Shown: positions 1-7,333, numbered from the stretch's first letter. The stretch is 11,160 nt of DNA from an uncultured Oscillospiraceae bacterium (GCA_934631005.1 CAKTXA010000046.1:1-11160); one strand, 5' to 3'. Notes: generated from the letters alone by a model not told the origin. A program made the numbers and translations.

Positions 1-390
1 ATCGCCCAGTTTGCAAAAGACGATGTGAAGGTCAAGATCATGACGAAGATCCCGGTATCCGGCTGGTCGTTCGATGATAGGGGGCGCTGCCTGGTGGAAA
101 ACGACGATCCCACAGCCTTCGGCGCAGGCGCCATCAGATTCGAGGTAAGAACCAATGTGGAGGACTTCGACTACTACAAGGACGACTTTGAAAACTATCA
201 GGACATCGACGATCGCGTGATCGGCGGCATCACCTTCAAAGGCCGCACCTACAAGCACATCGGCTACAATTGGATCCAGTATGTCGCGCAGATCGACGAC
301 GGCCGCGCACTGTCCATCGGACTGACGAAATTGGACTGCTTCCCGGGAACGATGCCCGACATCATTCTCAGCAACATGACGTTCCAGTAA
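1..390 (+). CDS. Unrecognised protein, 3' end only
   Basis: The reading frame is open from the first base and ends at a TAA at 388-390, so this is the C-terminal 129 residues of a protein that begins outside the window. A GTG at 25 could serve as a start, but no ribosome binding site lies before it and the frame continues upstream, so I take it as internal. The visible part is acidic and rich in aromatic residues (for example the stretch around DFDYYKDDFENYQD), with alternating hydrophobic residues typical of a beta-rich extracytoplasmic domain. No membrane segment or cysteine pair is visible. It ends with a short hydrophobic strand (DIILSNMTFQ). It is followed on the same strand by lipoprotein and envelope genes, so a secreted or surface-anchored role is plausible but only inferred from context. 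I do not recognise the family. Confidence 0.7.
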   Translation: MAQFAKDDVKVKIMTKIPVSGWSFDDRGRCLVENDDPTAFGAGAIRFEVRTNVEDFDYYKDDFENYQDIDDRVIGGITFKGRTYKHIGYNWIQYVAQIDDGRALSIGLTKLDCFPGTMPDIILSNMTFQ

Positions 391-392
391 GG

Positions 393-420
393 TTGGCGTT
401 CTACTGAAAATCTGTATAAA
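393..420 (+). promoter_or_regulatory. Weak candidate promoter before the first lipoprotein gene
   Basis: TTGGCG at 393-398 (4 of 6 matches to TTGACA) and TATAAA at 415-420 (5 of 6 matches to TATAAT) are separated by 16 bases, immediately after the stop codon of the preceding gene. Transcription would begin near the start of the hairpin at 423-458. The match is modest and could be chance. Confidence 0.25.
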
Positions 421-422
421 AA

Positions 423-458
423 CCGGCTCCCGCCCCAATTTGGAGCGGGAGAAGCCGG
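423..458. other. GC-rich hairpin in the 5' region of the lipoprotein gene
   Basis: CCGGC at 423-427 pairs with GCCGG at 454-458, and TCCCGC at 428-433 pairs with GCGGGA at 445-450. This gives an 11-bp stem with a 3-nt bulge (451-453). On the + strand it is not followed by a T-run, so it is not a clean terminator there. On the - strand it is followed by TTTTTATA, which would suit termination of antisense transcription. It ends about 30 nt before the lipoprotein start and could also act as an intercistronic stem that stabilises mRNA or attenuates readthrough. Confidence 0.45.
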
Positions 459-474
459 CTATATGCGAAAAAAC

Positions 475-480
475 GGAGGT
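475..480 (+). promoter_or_regulatory. Ribosome binding site deciding a GTG start
   Basis: GGAGGT sits 6 nt before the GTG at 487. The in-frame ATG at 463 lies upstream of this site and has no Shine-Dalgarno sequence of its own, so the ribosome binding site would fall inside the gene if 463 were used. Confidence 0.8.
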
Positions 481-486
481 GATGCT

Positions 487-1314
487 GTGAAGCTCAAAAC
501 GCTCCTGATCACGGCAGGCCTGTGGATGGGCCTGCTCGGGCTGGCCGCCTGCGGCGGCGCCGAGCGCGTGTATCAGTACCCGGAGACGGCGGTCCTTTTT
601 GACGACTTTCACATCAAAAAAACCGCGTACAGTCCGGGGAGCATGAAGCTCTATTACCGCGGCGGTCAGTTCAAGGACAATCCGATCCGCTGCTACGACG
701 CGAATTTTGAGGATCTGGGCGATCAGTTCGAGCATACGTTCCGAAACGGCGTTTTGACCGTCAAGGCGGAGTTTGCCGAGCAGATCAGCGGGCTGACGAT
801 CGACGACAGCGCACACGACACGATCTATCACCTGCGCTATCTGGACTCCCCGCAGTTTGCATGGCTGGCGGATACGCTCTGGATGGATTACGGCGTGATG
901 ACGATGGGCGACGAGGCGCGGTATTACAGCGACGCGGAGCGGCAGGCGCAGGCAGAGCGGGAGCGCGCCGAGCATGAGCAGACGCGCAATACGTTTGCGC
1001 TGCTCGAGGGCACGTGGATCTCCGAGGACGGCCTGCAGAAATATGTGTTTTCCGTGGACGCGGACGGCAGCGAGCTGCGCGCGGCGGAACTGTGGTTCGA
1101 CGAAACGGAGCAGAAATGGAATGGCTGGGAGCTGCGCGTCGAGTCCGCGTTCAAGACGTCGTATTTCGGCGGAGAATACAGTGAGGACGTGGCCGAGCAC
1201 CTGCAGGAGATCGTGCTGGGAAACAGCGACCATGCGGCGGCGGATCTGTACGTCCTGTACGATACGCAAAACGAGGTCATATTGGGCGGCGGGCTGACTT
1301 ACCACAGAGAGTAG
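487..1314 (+). CDS. Putative lipoprotein of unknown function
   Basis: A 275-residue protein starting at GTG 487, chosen because of the Shine-Dalgarno sequence 6 nt upstream. The N-terminus is a typical lipoprotein signal: Lys residues at 2 and 4, a hydrophobic stretch (LLITAGLWMGLLGL) and the lipobox L-A-A-C with the acylated Cys at position 22. The mature protein should therefore be anchored on the outer face of the cytoplasmic membrane. Around residues 145-170 is a charged, Ala/Glu/Arg/Gln-rich stretch (DAERQAQAERERAEHEQ) that looks like a helix or short coiled coil. It separates an N-terminal beta-rich half from a C-terminal domain beginning near ALLEGTWISEDG, which has alternating strands reminiscent of a small beta-barrel fold. 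No catalytic motif is evident. It lies 45 nt upstream of the zinc-ribbon gene and is probably part of the same envelope cluster. Family not recognised. Confidence 0.8.
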   Translation: MKLKTLLITAGLWMGLLGLAACGGAERVYQYPETAVLFDDFHIKKTAYSPGSMKLYYRGGQFKDNPIRCYDANFEDLGDQFEHTFRNGVLTVKAEFAEQISGLTIDDSAHDTIYHLRYLDSPQFAWLADTLWMDYGVMTMGDEARYYSDAERQAQAERERAEHEQTRNTFALLEGTWISEDGLQKYVFSVDADGSELRAAELWFDETEQKWNGWELRVESAFKTSYFGGEYSEDVAEHLQEIVLGNSDHAAADLYVLYDTQNEVILGGGLTYHRE

Positions 1315-1320
1315 GGCTGC

Positions 1321-1336
1321 GGTGCCGTCAGGCACC
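1321..1336 (+). other. Small intercistronic hairpin
   Basis: GGTGCC at 1321-1326 and GGCACC at 1331-1336 pair perfectly around a GTCA loop, between the lipoprotein stop codon and the ribosome binding site of the next gene. There is no T-run, so termination is unlikely. Differential mRNA stability is possible. Confidence 0.4.
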
Positions 1337-1359
1337 GACACAGGAAACGAGGAAGGAAC

Positions 1360-2496
1360 ATGGCAACACAAGTAACAAATTATCAGTGCCCCGCCTGCAC
1401 GGGCCCGCTGCATTTTGTGGGAAGCTCCGGGCGGCTGGAGTGCGACTACTGCGGCGCAAGCTTTGACGTAGCCGAGATCGAGGCGCTCTACGCCCAAAAG
1501 GAGCAAAAGGCGGCCGAGGCCGCGCAGAGGGAGACCGCCGGGCAGGCTCCCTCCGCCGGCGCCGCGGACGGCTCTGACTGGGATGCGTCCGGCCTGAGTG
1601 AGGACTGGGGCGCAGACGCGGCCGGGATGAAGGCCTACAGCTGCCCGTCGTGCGGCGCGGAGCTGCTCTGCGACGTGACGACCGCAGCCACCTCCTGCCC
1701 ATACTGCGGAAATCCGTCAGTGATCCCGGGACAGTTCACCGGCATTTTGAAGCCCGACTTTGTGCTTCCCTTTAAGCTGAACAAGGAGGATGCCATCAAG
1801 GCGCTGAAAAGGCACTATCGCAAAAAGCCTCTGCTGCCGTCAACATTCTCCAAGGCCAACCATCTGGAGGAGATCAAGGGCGTGTATGTACCCTTCTGGA
1901 TGTACGATGGCGTGGCCAGCGGAAGCGCGCGGTTCCATGCTACGCAGGTACATACCTACACCTCGGGTGATTATGAGATCACGGAGACCAGTCACTATGA
2001 TGTGAGCCGCGCTGGTTCCATTGGCTTTGAAAAGATCCCGGTGGACGCATCCAGCAAAATGCCGGATGATTACATGGATTCCATCGAGCCGTATGACTAT
2101 GCAGAGCTCAAGCCGTTTTCCACGGCGTACCTGCCCGGATTTCTGGCAGATAAATACGATGTGAGCGTGGAGGACAGCCGGGAGCGGGCGGACAAACGCT
2201 GCGCAGGCTCGCTGCTGTCTGCGCTGGAGCGCACGGTGTCGGGCTACACCACCTGCATTGAAACGAGCCGCGACATCCGCCTGAAGCGCGGCAAGGTGCA
2301 TTACGCGCTGCTGCCCGTCTGGATCCTGAACACAAGATGGGAGGGCAAGGACTTTCTCTTTGCCATGAACGGCCAGACGGGCAAGCTGGTAGGGAACCTT
2401 CCCGTCAGCACGAAGCGGGTCATCGGCTTGTTCGCGGCGATCGCGGCGCCGCTCATTGCCATCAGCGTGACTGCGCTGCTGCTTATGGCACGCTAG
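1360..2496 (+). CDS. Membrane-anchored double zinc-ribbon protein, YdjG-like
   Basis: A 378-residue protein with two predicted zinc ribbons at the N-terminus. The first uses C10/C13 and C28/C31; the second uses C95/C98 and C113/C116. They are separated by an Ala/Gly/Glu-rich linker (about residues 45-90). The middle, from about residue 125, is a conserved-looking soluble domain (PFKLNKEDAIKALKRHYRKK, then YVPFWMYDG). The last about 25 residues form a single hydrophobic helix, so this is probably a tail-anchored membrane protein with the ribbons in the cytoplasm. Such proteins are often automatically labelled TFIIB-type zinc ribbon or PriA-like, but no helicase motif is present. Size and layout match B. 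subtilis YdjG, which works with YdjH (a TPM protein) and the SPFH protein YdjI in a PspA-related membrane stress complex. The next gene is a TPM protein, supporting that reading; function here is inferred. Start ATG is preceded by an AGGAAGGA site. Confidence 0.75.
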   Translation: MATQVTNYQCPACTGPLHFVGSSGRLECDYCGASFDVAEIEALYAQKEQKAAEAAQRETAGQAPSAGAADGSDWDASGLSEDWGADAAGMKAYSCPSCGAELLCDVTTAATSCPYCGNPSVIPGQFTGILKPDFVLPFKLNKEDAIKALKRHYRKKPLLPSTFSKANHLEEIKGVYVPFWMYDGVASGSARFHATQVHTYTSGDYEITETSHYDVSRAGSIGFEKIPVDASSKMPDDYMDSIEPYDYAELKPFSTAYLPGFLADKYDVSVEDSRERADKRCAGSLLSALERTVSGYTTCIETSRDIRLKRGKVHYALLPVWILNTRWEGKDFLFAMNGQTGKLVGNLPVSTKRVIGLFAAIAAPLIAISVTALLLMAR

Positions 2497-2509
2497 GGAG
2501 GGCTGAGAC

Positions 2510-3301
2510 GTGAAAAAAAGAGCACGCGTTCTCCTACTGGTGTTTATGATCGCGCTTGTGTTCTGCGCGCGCGCAGCCGCGGCTGAGCAGACAGGCGCAC
2601 AGCTTCCTTATGTGACGGATGCGGCCGGACTTCTCAGCGAAAACGAAAATGCGATGCTGGAAAGGATGGCGCAGACCGTCTCCCAAAAATACGGCGTCGG
2701 CGTTTACATCGTGACCGTGGAGGACTATCGGGACTTCCATTCCGAGGGCGTCTATAAGGCGACCTACACCATCTACCATGAATACACCATGGGCGAAGGG
2801 CCGAACCGTGACGGGATCATGCTCCTGCTCAGCATGGACGATCGCGACTGGGCGATGTTCTGCTACGGCTCACGCTGCGAGTATACGTTCAACAGCTACG
2901 GCCAGCAGAAGCTGGAAAAGGTCTTCCTCGACAATTTCGGTGAGAACGACTGGTACGGCGGCTTTGAGGACTACGTCAGGGAATGCGGCGTCTATCTGGA
3001 AAAGGCCGCAGCCGGAAAGCCTGTCCGCGCCAGTGCGCTGATCCCATGCCTTATTGCGGTGGGGCTGTCCCTGCTTGCTGCAGGGGCCATTGTTGCCGTG
3101 ATATGGCAGAAGATGGATTCTGTGGCTGCAAAGGTGACGGCCAACGCCTATATTTCTGAAGCACTCCAACTGACGGAGCAAACGGATCGTTTTACCCACA
3201 AGACGACCTCCAGCCGGAGGATCGAGCGCAGCTCCTCCAGCAGTGGGAGCAGCTGCAGCGAATCCGGCGGCGGCGGTTCCGGACGAAGCGGGAAATTCTG
3301 A
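2510..3301 (+). CDS. TPM-domain membrane protein, YdjH-like
   Basis: A 263-residue protein starting at GTG 2510, with GGGAGGG seven bases upstream; only 13 nt separate it from the zinc-ribbon gene, so the two are very likely co-translated. Order of parts: signal peptide or N-terminal membrane helix (residues 1-25, ending in an Ala-rich region); a TPM domain (about 33-160) with the characteristic opening LPYVTDAAGLLSENE and the central VYIVTVEDY strand; a transmembrane helix at about 173-200; a cytosolic region; and a C-terminal Ser/Gly-rich tail (SSSSSGSS, GGGGSGRSGKF). The QTDRFTHKTT motif before the low-complexity tail is typical of YdjH-like proteins. TPM domains sit outside the membrane and are found in stress and photosystem-repair proteins. 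In B. subtilis the zinc-ribbon/TPM pair anchors a phage-shock-like complex. The SPFH and PspA partners known from that system are not seen in this window. Confidence 0.78.
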   Translation: MKKRARVLLLVFMIALVFCARAAAAEQTGAQLPYVTDAAGLLSENENAMLERMAQTVSQKYGVGVYIVTVEDYRDFHSEGVYKATYTIYHEYTMGEGPNRDGIMLLLSMDDRDWAMFCYGSRCEYTFNSYGQQKLEKVFLDNFGENDWYGGFEDYVRECGVYLEKAAAGKPVRASALIPCLIAVGLSLLAAGAIVAVIWQKMDSVAAKVTANAYISEALQLTEQTDRFTHKTTSSRRIERSSSSSGSSCSESGGGGSGRSGKF

Positions 3302-3312
3302 AAGGAGCGGCT

Positions 3313-4554
3313 ATGAAAAAAACACCCAAGCGAGTACTTGCGCTGCTGCTGGCGCTGACGCTGCTGGCGCTGCTGTGCGCCTGCGCGAAAAAAGCAGACA
3401 AACCGTCCAACGAGGAGCCTGAGGTGTCGGCCGAGACGCTCACAAAGCCGAAGCCGGCACAGGACGCCCCAGCTGCGGCGCGGGCGGAACGGGACGCGGA
3501 CGAGTCGCCGGAGGATGCGGCGGGGGATGCGCCGGGGCCCTCCCTGCAGCTGTCACGGGAGGGGGCGCAGAGCCTGCTCTGGCTGCGCGACCGGATCGAC
3601 CTTGAGGGCGTGATGTTCGGCGTGGCGTATCTCGGCTATGTCGGCGGGCTGTTTGACGAGGGCTTCGAGGCGGGCTTCCCCGCGTGGCTGTGGGAAACCA
3701 ACGAGGCCATGCTGCTCAAATACCCCTTTATCGCGGAAATCGACGAGGAGCATATCATCGGCGGCGCGGGGCATCTGTACTGCATCGTGCCGGTCGATGA
3801 AAACGCAACGGTCGCCATCAACCGCGTGCAGTGGAACTCCGAGACATGGACCGACGAGGTCACGGAGGTTCTCTATCGCTCGGAGACCGGCGAGCCGGTG
3901 CTGCTGTTTGCAAATCTTGATGGTGTGGCATACGAGGCGGACACGCAGCTCTTTATCACCGACAACAGCGGCAATACCTGCGAATGGTATCCCTCGCTCG
4001 ACGCGAATACCCGCGTCGCCCCCTGCTACGCGACGGATGGAATGAATCGCTCCTTTGACTTTACGGAGTACACGTGGCAGAACGTTCCGTCCTACCTCGC
4101 GGACCGTCTTTCAGCCGGCTGGAGCGGCATGACGGCGCTCGGTCTTGCCGGATCGCAGGGTGACGGCATGGGCTGGATCACGGAGACCACGGCGTGGGAC
4201 ACGGACCGCAATGCCTATTTCTCGCTGCGCTTCTATCTGGACGACGAGACCGGCGGCTCGGTCGATCTGAACTGGGGCTACGAGGACGAGATGGACTTTG
4301 AGGAGATGTGGAGCGGCTTCTGGACGATCCAAACCGTTCTGGACGGGCCGAGCTATGTGACGCTCAGCTTATCACTTGTGGGCGGTAATAGCTATGAGAC
4401 CACGGATGGACCGTTTTATATGTCTGAGACCTATCCCTTCCTGATCAGCCCGAGTGGCACGGAGATCCTGATCGGCGAGGGTGCAAGCGGCATCTGTCTG
4501 CCGTTTATGTCACAGAGCACACTCGCGTGCGTGTTGACGCAGGCCGCAGGATAG
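3313..4554 (+). CDS. Large putative lipoprotein of unknown function
   Basis: A 413-residue protein with AAAGGAG five bases before its ATG and 11 nt after the TPM gene, so it belongs to the same transcription unit. The N-terminus has positive residues (KKTPKR), a Leu/Ala-rich core and a lipobox L-C-A-C with the likely acylated Cys at 24. A disordered Pro/Ala/Glu/Asp-rich stalk follows (about 25-80, containing KPKPAQDAP and DESPEDAAGDAPG). The globular part from about 85 is rich in Trp, Tyr, acidic residues and Gly and lacks obvious catalytic motifs. Several strand-like segments (HLYCIVPVD, PVLLFANLDGVAYEA, YFSLRFYLDDETGG) suggest a beta-rich extracellular domain. Two cysteines (about 237 and 252) could form a disulfide. 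I do not recognise the family. Its placement suggests it is an extracytoplasmic component linked to the zinc-ribbon/TPM membrane proteins. Confidence 0.78.
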   Translation: MKKTPKRVLALLLALTLLALLCACAKKADKPSNEEPEVSAETLTKPKPAQDAPAAARAERDADESPEDAAGDAPGPSLQLSREGAQSLLWLRDRIDLEGVMFGVAYLGYVGGLFDEGFEAGFPAWLWETNEAMLLKYPFIAEIDEEHIIGGAGHLYCIVPVDENATVAINRVQWNSETWTDEVTEVLYRSETGEPVLLFANLDGVAYEADTQLFITDNSGNTCEWYPSLDANTRVAPCYATDGMNRSFDFTEYTWQNVPSYLADRLSAGWSGMTALGLAGSQGDGMGWITETTAWDTDRNAYFSLRFYLDDETGGSVDLNWGYEDEMDFEEMWSGFWTIQTVLDGPSYVTLSLSLVGGNSYETTDGPFYMSETYPFLISPSGTEILIGEGASGICLPFMSQSTLACVLTQAAG

Positions 4555-4580
4555 AAAGCGAACGGGGAACCTCCTGTTTT

Positions 4581-4740
4581 GTAACCGCTGATGAAATTGT
4601 CTGCGGCCCTCCGCGGATCTTTTGGCCCAACTGTGCAGCTTGGGAAACGCGAAATACATACAGCAATCCTGCGTTTTCCAAACGTTCATTTGGGCCAGGA
4701 TCTCTCGCTGACGGCGCTTGCCAATTTCATCATCGGTCAC
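4581..4740. repeat. 160-nt imperfect inverted repeat
   Basis: The left arm (4581-4650) and the reverse complement of the right arm (4740-4671) align along their whole length around a centre near 4660. The outer 20 bases match at 17 positions (GTAACCGCTGATGAAATTGT against GTGACCGATGATGAAATTGG). Further in, GGCCCAA (4624-4630 against 4691-4697) and GGAAA/GAAACGC (to 4650, against 4671 onwards) match again, with one or two single-base gaps. As RNA it would form a long, interrupted hairpin between the last lipoprotein gene and the terminator at 4751. Both arms, read inward, can be translated with a similar start (VTADEI and VTDDEI). It could be a MITE-like element, the remains of an inverted duplication, or a structured 3' UTR. 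No transposase or obvious target duplication was seen. Confidence 0.6.
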
Positions 4741-4750
4741 CTTCAGAGAG

Positions 4751-4787
4751 ACCGGCAGCCGCATGGTTTTGCGGCTGCCGGTTTTTT
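4751..4787 (+). terminator. Rho-independent terminator of the envelope cluster
   Basis: A perfect 13-bp stem (4751-4763 with 4770-4782, ACCGGCAGCCGCA in the left arm), a 6-nt loop and a T6 run at 4782-4787. It points along the + strand and closes the cluster ending with the lipoprotein at 4554. Its T-run touches the stop codon of the convergent RNase-type gene. On the - strand no T-run follows, so it is probably one-directional. Confidence 0.9.
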
Positions 4788-6379
4788 CAGTCCTTCCAGG
4801 TGTCGATCAGATGCTCGATCTCTGATGTGAATCGCCGCAGCCTCTGATTGGACTGCTCCCTGCAGGCCATTGCGACAGCAACAAGCCGCTGTGCCGCCTC
4901 TATAAGCTGCGTAAAGACTTCCTTCTTTCGCGCACGCCCCTTTTTCTCAATACGCTGTCCCTCTGTGACCATCAGGAAATTTCCATGCAGCAGATCAAAT
5001 TCTGTTCCACTGAACGGCGCGATCGCGCTGTAGCCTTCCGAAACCAGCCGGTCCCGGAATGCTTCGCAGTTTTCTTCATCCCCATGGTTGACAAATACAA
5101 TGCGGGGCTTGCGCTTGATCGCCTGTACCCACTTGAGAAGCCCGTCTCTGTCCGCGTGTCCACTGGTCCCGTGCAGGGCACAGATCTCGGCACGGACCGA
5201 GACCTCATCACCAAACAAGCGGACTGTTTTTGCACCGTTCAGCAGACTACGCCCCAGCGTTCCCTCCGCCTGGTATCCGGCGAACAGGATGATATTCTCC
5301 CATTTCCAGAGATTGTGCTTGAGGTGGTGCCGGATGCGGCCGGCATCGCACATGCCGCTTGCGGAAAGGATCACCTTCGGACGCGGATCGTCGTTGATCC
5401 TCTTGGATTCCTCCACACTTTCTGTCAGGTACAGATCGGCGGACCAGAGCGGATTGATCCCCTGCCGCAGCAGATTCCGCGTTTCAGCATCGAGATATTC
5501 CGGCTCACACTGCATGAAAACAGCCGTCGCCGCCTCAGCAAGCGGACTGTCCAGATAGACCGGCCAGCCGTTGTGGCGCTGCACCAACCGCTTCTGCTTG
5601 ATCTCGCGGATCGCGTACAAAAGCTCCTGCGTTCTGCCGACCGCGAACGCCGGAACGATCACGCTGCCGCCCCGGTCAAAGGCGCGCTGCAAAACAGCGG
5701 CAAGCTCGGCAACGGTATCTCCGGGCTTCTCATGCAGCCGGTTTCCGTAGGTGGATTCGACCACCAGATAGTCAGCATCGTCTATCGTCAGAGGATCGCT
5801 GATCAGCGGCTGGTTCGTATTGCCGATGTCGCCGCTGAAGACGAGCTTCCTTGTTTCTCCGCCCTCCGTCAGCCACAGCTCCACGCAGGCTGCGCCGAGC
5901 AGGTGACCGACGTCTGTAAACCGGACGTCCACGCCCTCTGCTGCTTTGATACGCTCTCCATACCTGCATGGACGCAGCAGCCGCAGCGCACCTGCCGCGT
6001 CCTCGGTCGTATAGACCGGGTCTACCGTCGCACGGCCGGCGCGCACCGCCTTTCTGTTCAGCCACTCCGCATCGGACACCTGAATATTGGCTGAGTCCAT
6101 CAGCATGATCCGGCAAAGATTTTCCGTTGCCTGTGTCGCGTAGACCTTGCCACGGAATCCATCCTGATACAGCTTTGGCAGCATGCCGGCATGGTCGATA
6201 TGCGCGTGTGTCAGGAAAACCGCATCGATTTGTTCGGGCAAAACCGGGAGCGGCGCGTTTTCAAAAACATTGACGCCCTGCTCCATGCCGTAATCGATCA
6301 GGAAGCTTCCCCCACGGCACTCCAGAAGCGTACAGCTCCCTGTCACCTCATGCGCCGCGCCGATGAATGTAAGCTTCAT
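4787..6379 (-). CDS. Beta-CASP metallo-beta-lactamase RNase-type protein
   Basis: A 530-residue protein of the MBL-fold/beta-CASP family, whose members are mostly RNA endo- or 5' exonucleases using two zinc ions. Visible motifs: HAHIDH at residues 58-63 (motif 2), H159 in VGHLLGAA (motif 3), D184 in SGDIG (motif 4), then the beta-CASP insert with ESTYGNR and PAFAVGRTQE. The conserved SASGMCDAGR (from 339), H408 in SGHAD and H432 in NHGDEE follow. All expected metal ligands seem present, so it should be active. The C-terminus (about 474-530) is a charged helical tail (GRARKKEVF, EIEHLIDTWKD) rather than a KH domain. The start is ATG 6379, because AAGGAG lies seven bases upstream; the GTG at 6385 is too close to that site. 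It starts 30 nt after the stop of the thioredoxin-reductase-like gene and is probably co-transcribed with it. Substrate unknown. Confidence 0.88.
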   Translation of the reverse strand: MKLTFIGAAHEVTGSCTLLECRGGSFLIDYGMEQGVNVFENAPLPVLPEQIDAVFLTHAHIDHAGMLPKLYQDGFRGKVYATQATENLCRIMLMDSANIQVSDAEWLNRKAVRAGRATVDPVYTTEDAAGALRLLRPCRYGERIKAAEGVDVRFTDVGHLLGAACVELWLTEGGETRKLVFSGDIGNTNQPLISDPLTIDDADYLVVESTYGNRLHEKPGDTVAELAAVLQRAFDRGGSVIVPAFAVGRTQELLYAIREIKQKRLVQRHNGWPVYLDSPLAEAATAVFMQCEPEYLDAETRNLLRQGINPLWSADLYLTESVEESKRINDDPRPKVILSASGMCDAGRIRHHLKHNLWKWENIILFAGYQAEGTLGRSLLNGAKTVRLFGDEVSVRAEICALHGTSGHADRDGLLKWVQAIKRKPRIVFVNHGDEENCEAFRDRLVSEGYSAIAPFSGTEFDLLHGNFLMVTEGQRIEKKGRARKKEVFTQLIEAAQRLVAVAMACREQSNQRLRRFTSEIEHLIDTWKD

Positions 6380-6386
6380 GGCCACG

Positions 6387-6392
6387 CTCCTT
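6387..6392 (-). promoter_or_regulatory. Ribosome binding site deciding the start at 6379
   Basis: AAGGAG on the - strand ends seven bases before ATG 6379 but only one base before the in-frame GTG at 6385. That spacing favours the ATG. Confidence 0.75.
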
Positions 6393-6409
6393 CCCTGGCG
6401 TTCTCTGTG

Positions 6410-7333
6410 TCAAATCGCCTCCGCAATATATCGCTCTGCCTGCTGCGCGGCAGCCGCACCGTCCGCTGCCGCCGTCAGGATCCCCCGGAGCAGCTTTGTC
6501 CGGACATCACCGGCTGCAAAAACACCCGGGAGATTCGTTACAGTCGTCTCATTTGCAAGAATATATCCCTGTTCGTCCAGCGCGACCTGCCCCCGAAACA
6601 GGTCGGTTTCCGGCACGCCGCCAAGGCAGATAAACGCGCCGTCGCACGCCAGATCCCAGAGCTCACCGTCCCGCTGCTCCCGAATGCAGATGCTGGAGAC
6701 CCAGTTTGCATGTAAAAATGCCCGAACCTCGCTCCCTGCATAGCGTTCAATGTTTCGCATCATTTTCAGCTTGCCCGCATGGGCCGGACTGATCTCCATG
6801 TGCGCACCTCTATGCACCAGACAGACCCGCTTGGCGATACGGGAAAGGATCGTCGCCGCCTCAGCAGCCTGCTCCCCATCTCCGATCACCGCAACTGTTT
6901 TTCGTCTGTACATCATGGAGCGGCAGGCGGCGTGATAGTGAACGCCGCGCCCCAGCATCTCATCCTCGCCTTCCACTCCAAGCTTTTTTGGCGGTGCGCC
7001 GGTCGCCAGAATGACGGCGGGCGCATGATAGGTCTGCTTTGCCGCTTCAATGACCTTGACCGCCTGCATCAGCTGCACACGGCGTACCGCATCTGTCACC
7101 ATTTCCGCACCGAACCGCTCTGCGCCGCGCTGCATTTTTTCACTCAGACGCAGCCCGTCGATCCCGGCATCGAAGCCAGGATCGTTCTCAATATTTTCAC
7201 CCCGGATCGCCTGCCCGCCAACGGCCTGCTTCTCGATCACAGCCACATGCAGCCCCGCTCTCGCGGCATATAATGCAGCCGAATACCCGCCGGGTCCACC
7301 GCCGATGATCACAATATCATACATATTTGCCAT
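6410..7333 (-). CDS. Thioredoxin-reductase-like flavoprotein with broken CxxC
   Basis: A 307-residue protein with the fold signature and length of low-molecular-weight thioredoxin reductase: FAD-binding GGGPGG (11-16), ATGAPPKKLGV (110-120), a second nucleotide-binding motif GDGEQA (151-156), and the C-terminal FAD motif GVFAAGDVRTK. Where the family has the redox pair CATC-D this protein has H134-A-A-C137-R. The first cysteine and the following acid are replaced, so no disulfide can form there. The NADPH 2'-phosphate motif HRRDxFRA is also lost (HRGAHMEI from 174). It therefore probably cannot reduce thioredoxin by the standard mechanism. It may use another electron donor such as ferredoxin, as some clostridial flavin-dependent thioredoxin reductases do (those keep CxxC), or act on another substrate. 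Start ATG 7333 has GGGAGGT five to six bases upstream and lies within the end of trxA (17-nt overlap), so translation is coupled. Confidence 0.85.
   Translation of the reverse strand: MANMYDIVIIGGGPGGYSAALYAARAGLHVAVIEKQAVGGQAIRGENIENDPGFDAGIDGLRLSEKMQRGAERFGAEMVTDAVRRVQLMQAVKVIEAAKQTYHAPAVILATGAPPKKLGVEGEDEMLGRGVHYHAACRSMMYRRKTVAVIGDGEQAAEAATILSRIAKRVCLVHRGAHMEISPAHAGKLKMMRNIERYAGSEVRAFLHANWVSSICIREQRDGELWDLACDGAFICLGGVPETDLFRGQVALDEQGYILANETTVTNLPGVFAAGDVRTKLLRGILTAAADGAAAAQQAERYIAEAI

Noticed and set aside
4510..4764. 84-residue open frame on the - strand (MRLPVSLKVTDDEIGKRR at its start)
   Set aside because: Its first half looks protein-like, but it runs through the inverted repeat into the end of the lipoprotein gene, its start lies in the terminator stem, and no ribosome binding site precedes it. 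I treat it as possible gene remains inside the repeat, not as a gene.
4527..4847. Open frames on the + strand across 4527-4847
   Set aside because: They overlap the end of the lipoprotein gene, cross the terminator and enter the RNase-type gene antisense. Composition is Cys/Arg/Pro/Phe-rich as expected for a shadow frame.
4985..6094. 369-residue open frame on the + strand
   Set aside because: It is fully antisense to the beta-CASP gene, which has all its family motifs. Long antisense frames are common in GC-rich genes.
6410..7333. Pseudogene call for the reductase-like gene
   Set aside because: The frame is intact, full length, has a good ribosome binding site and intact FAD motifs. The active-site changes are substitutions rather than truncation, so it is more likely a specialised protein.
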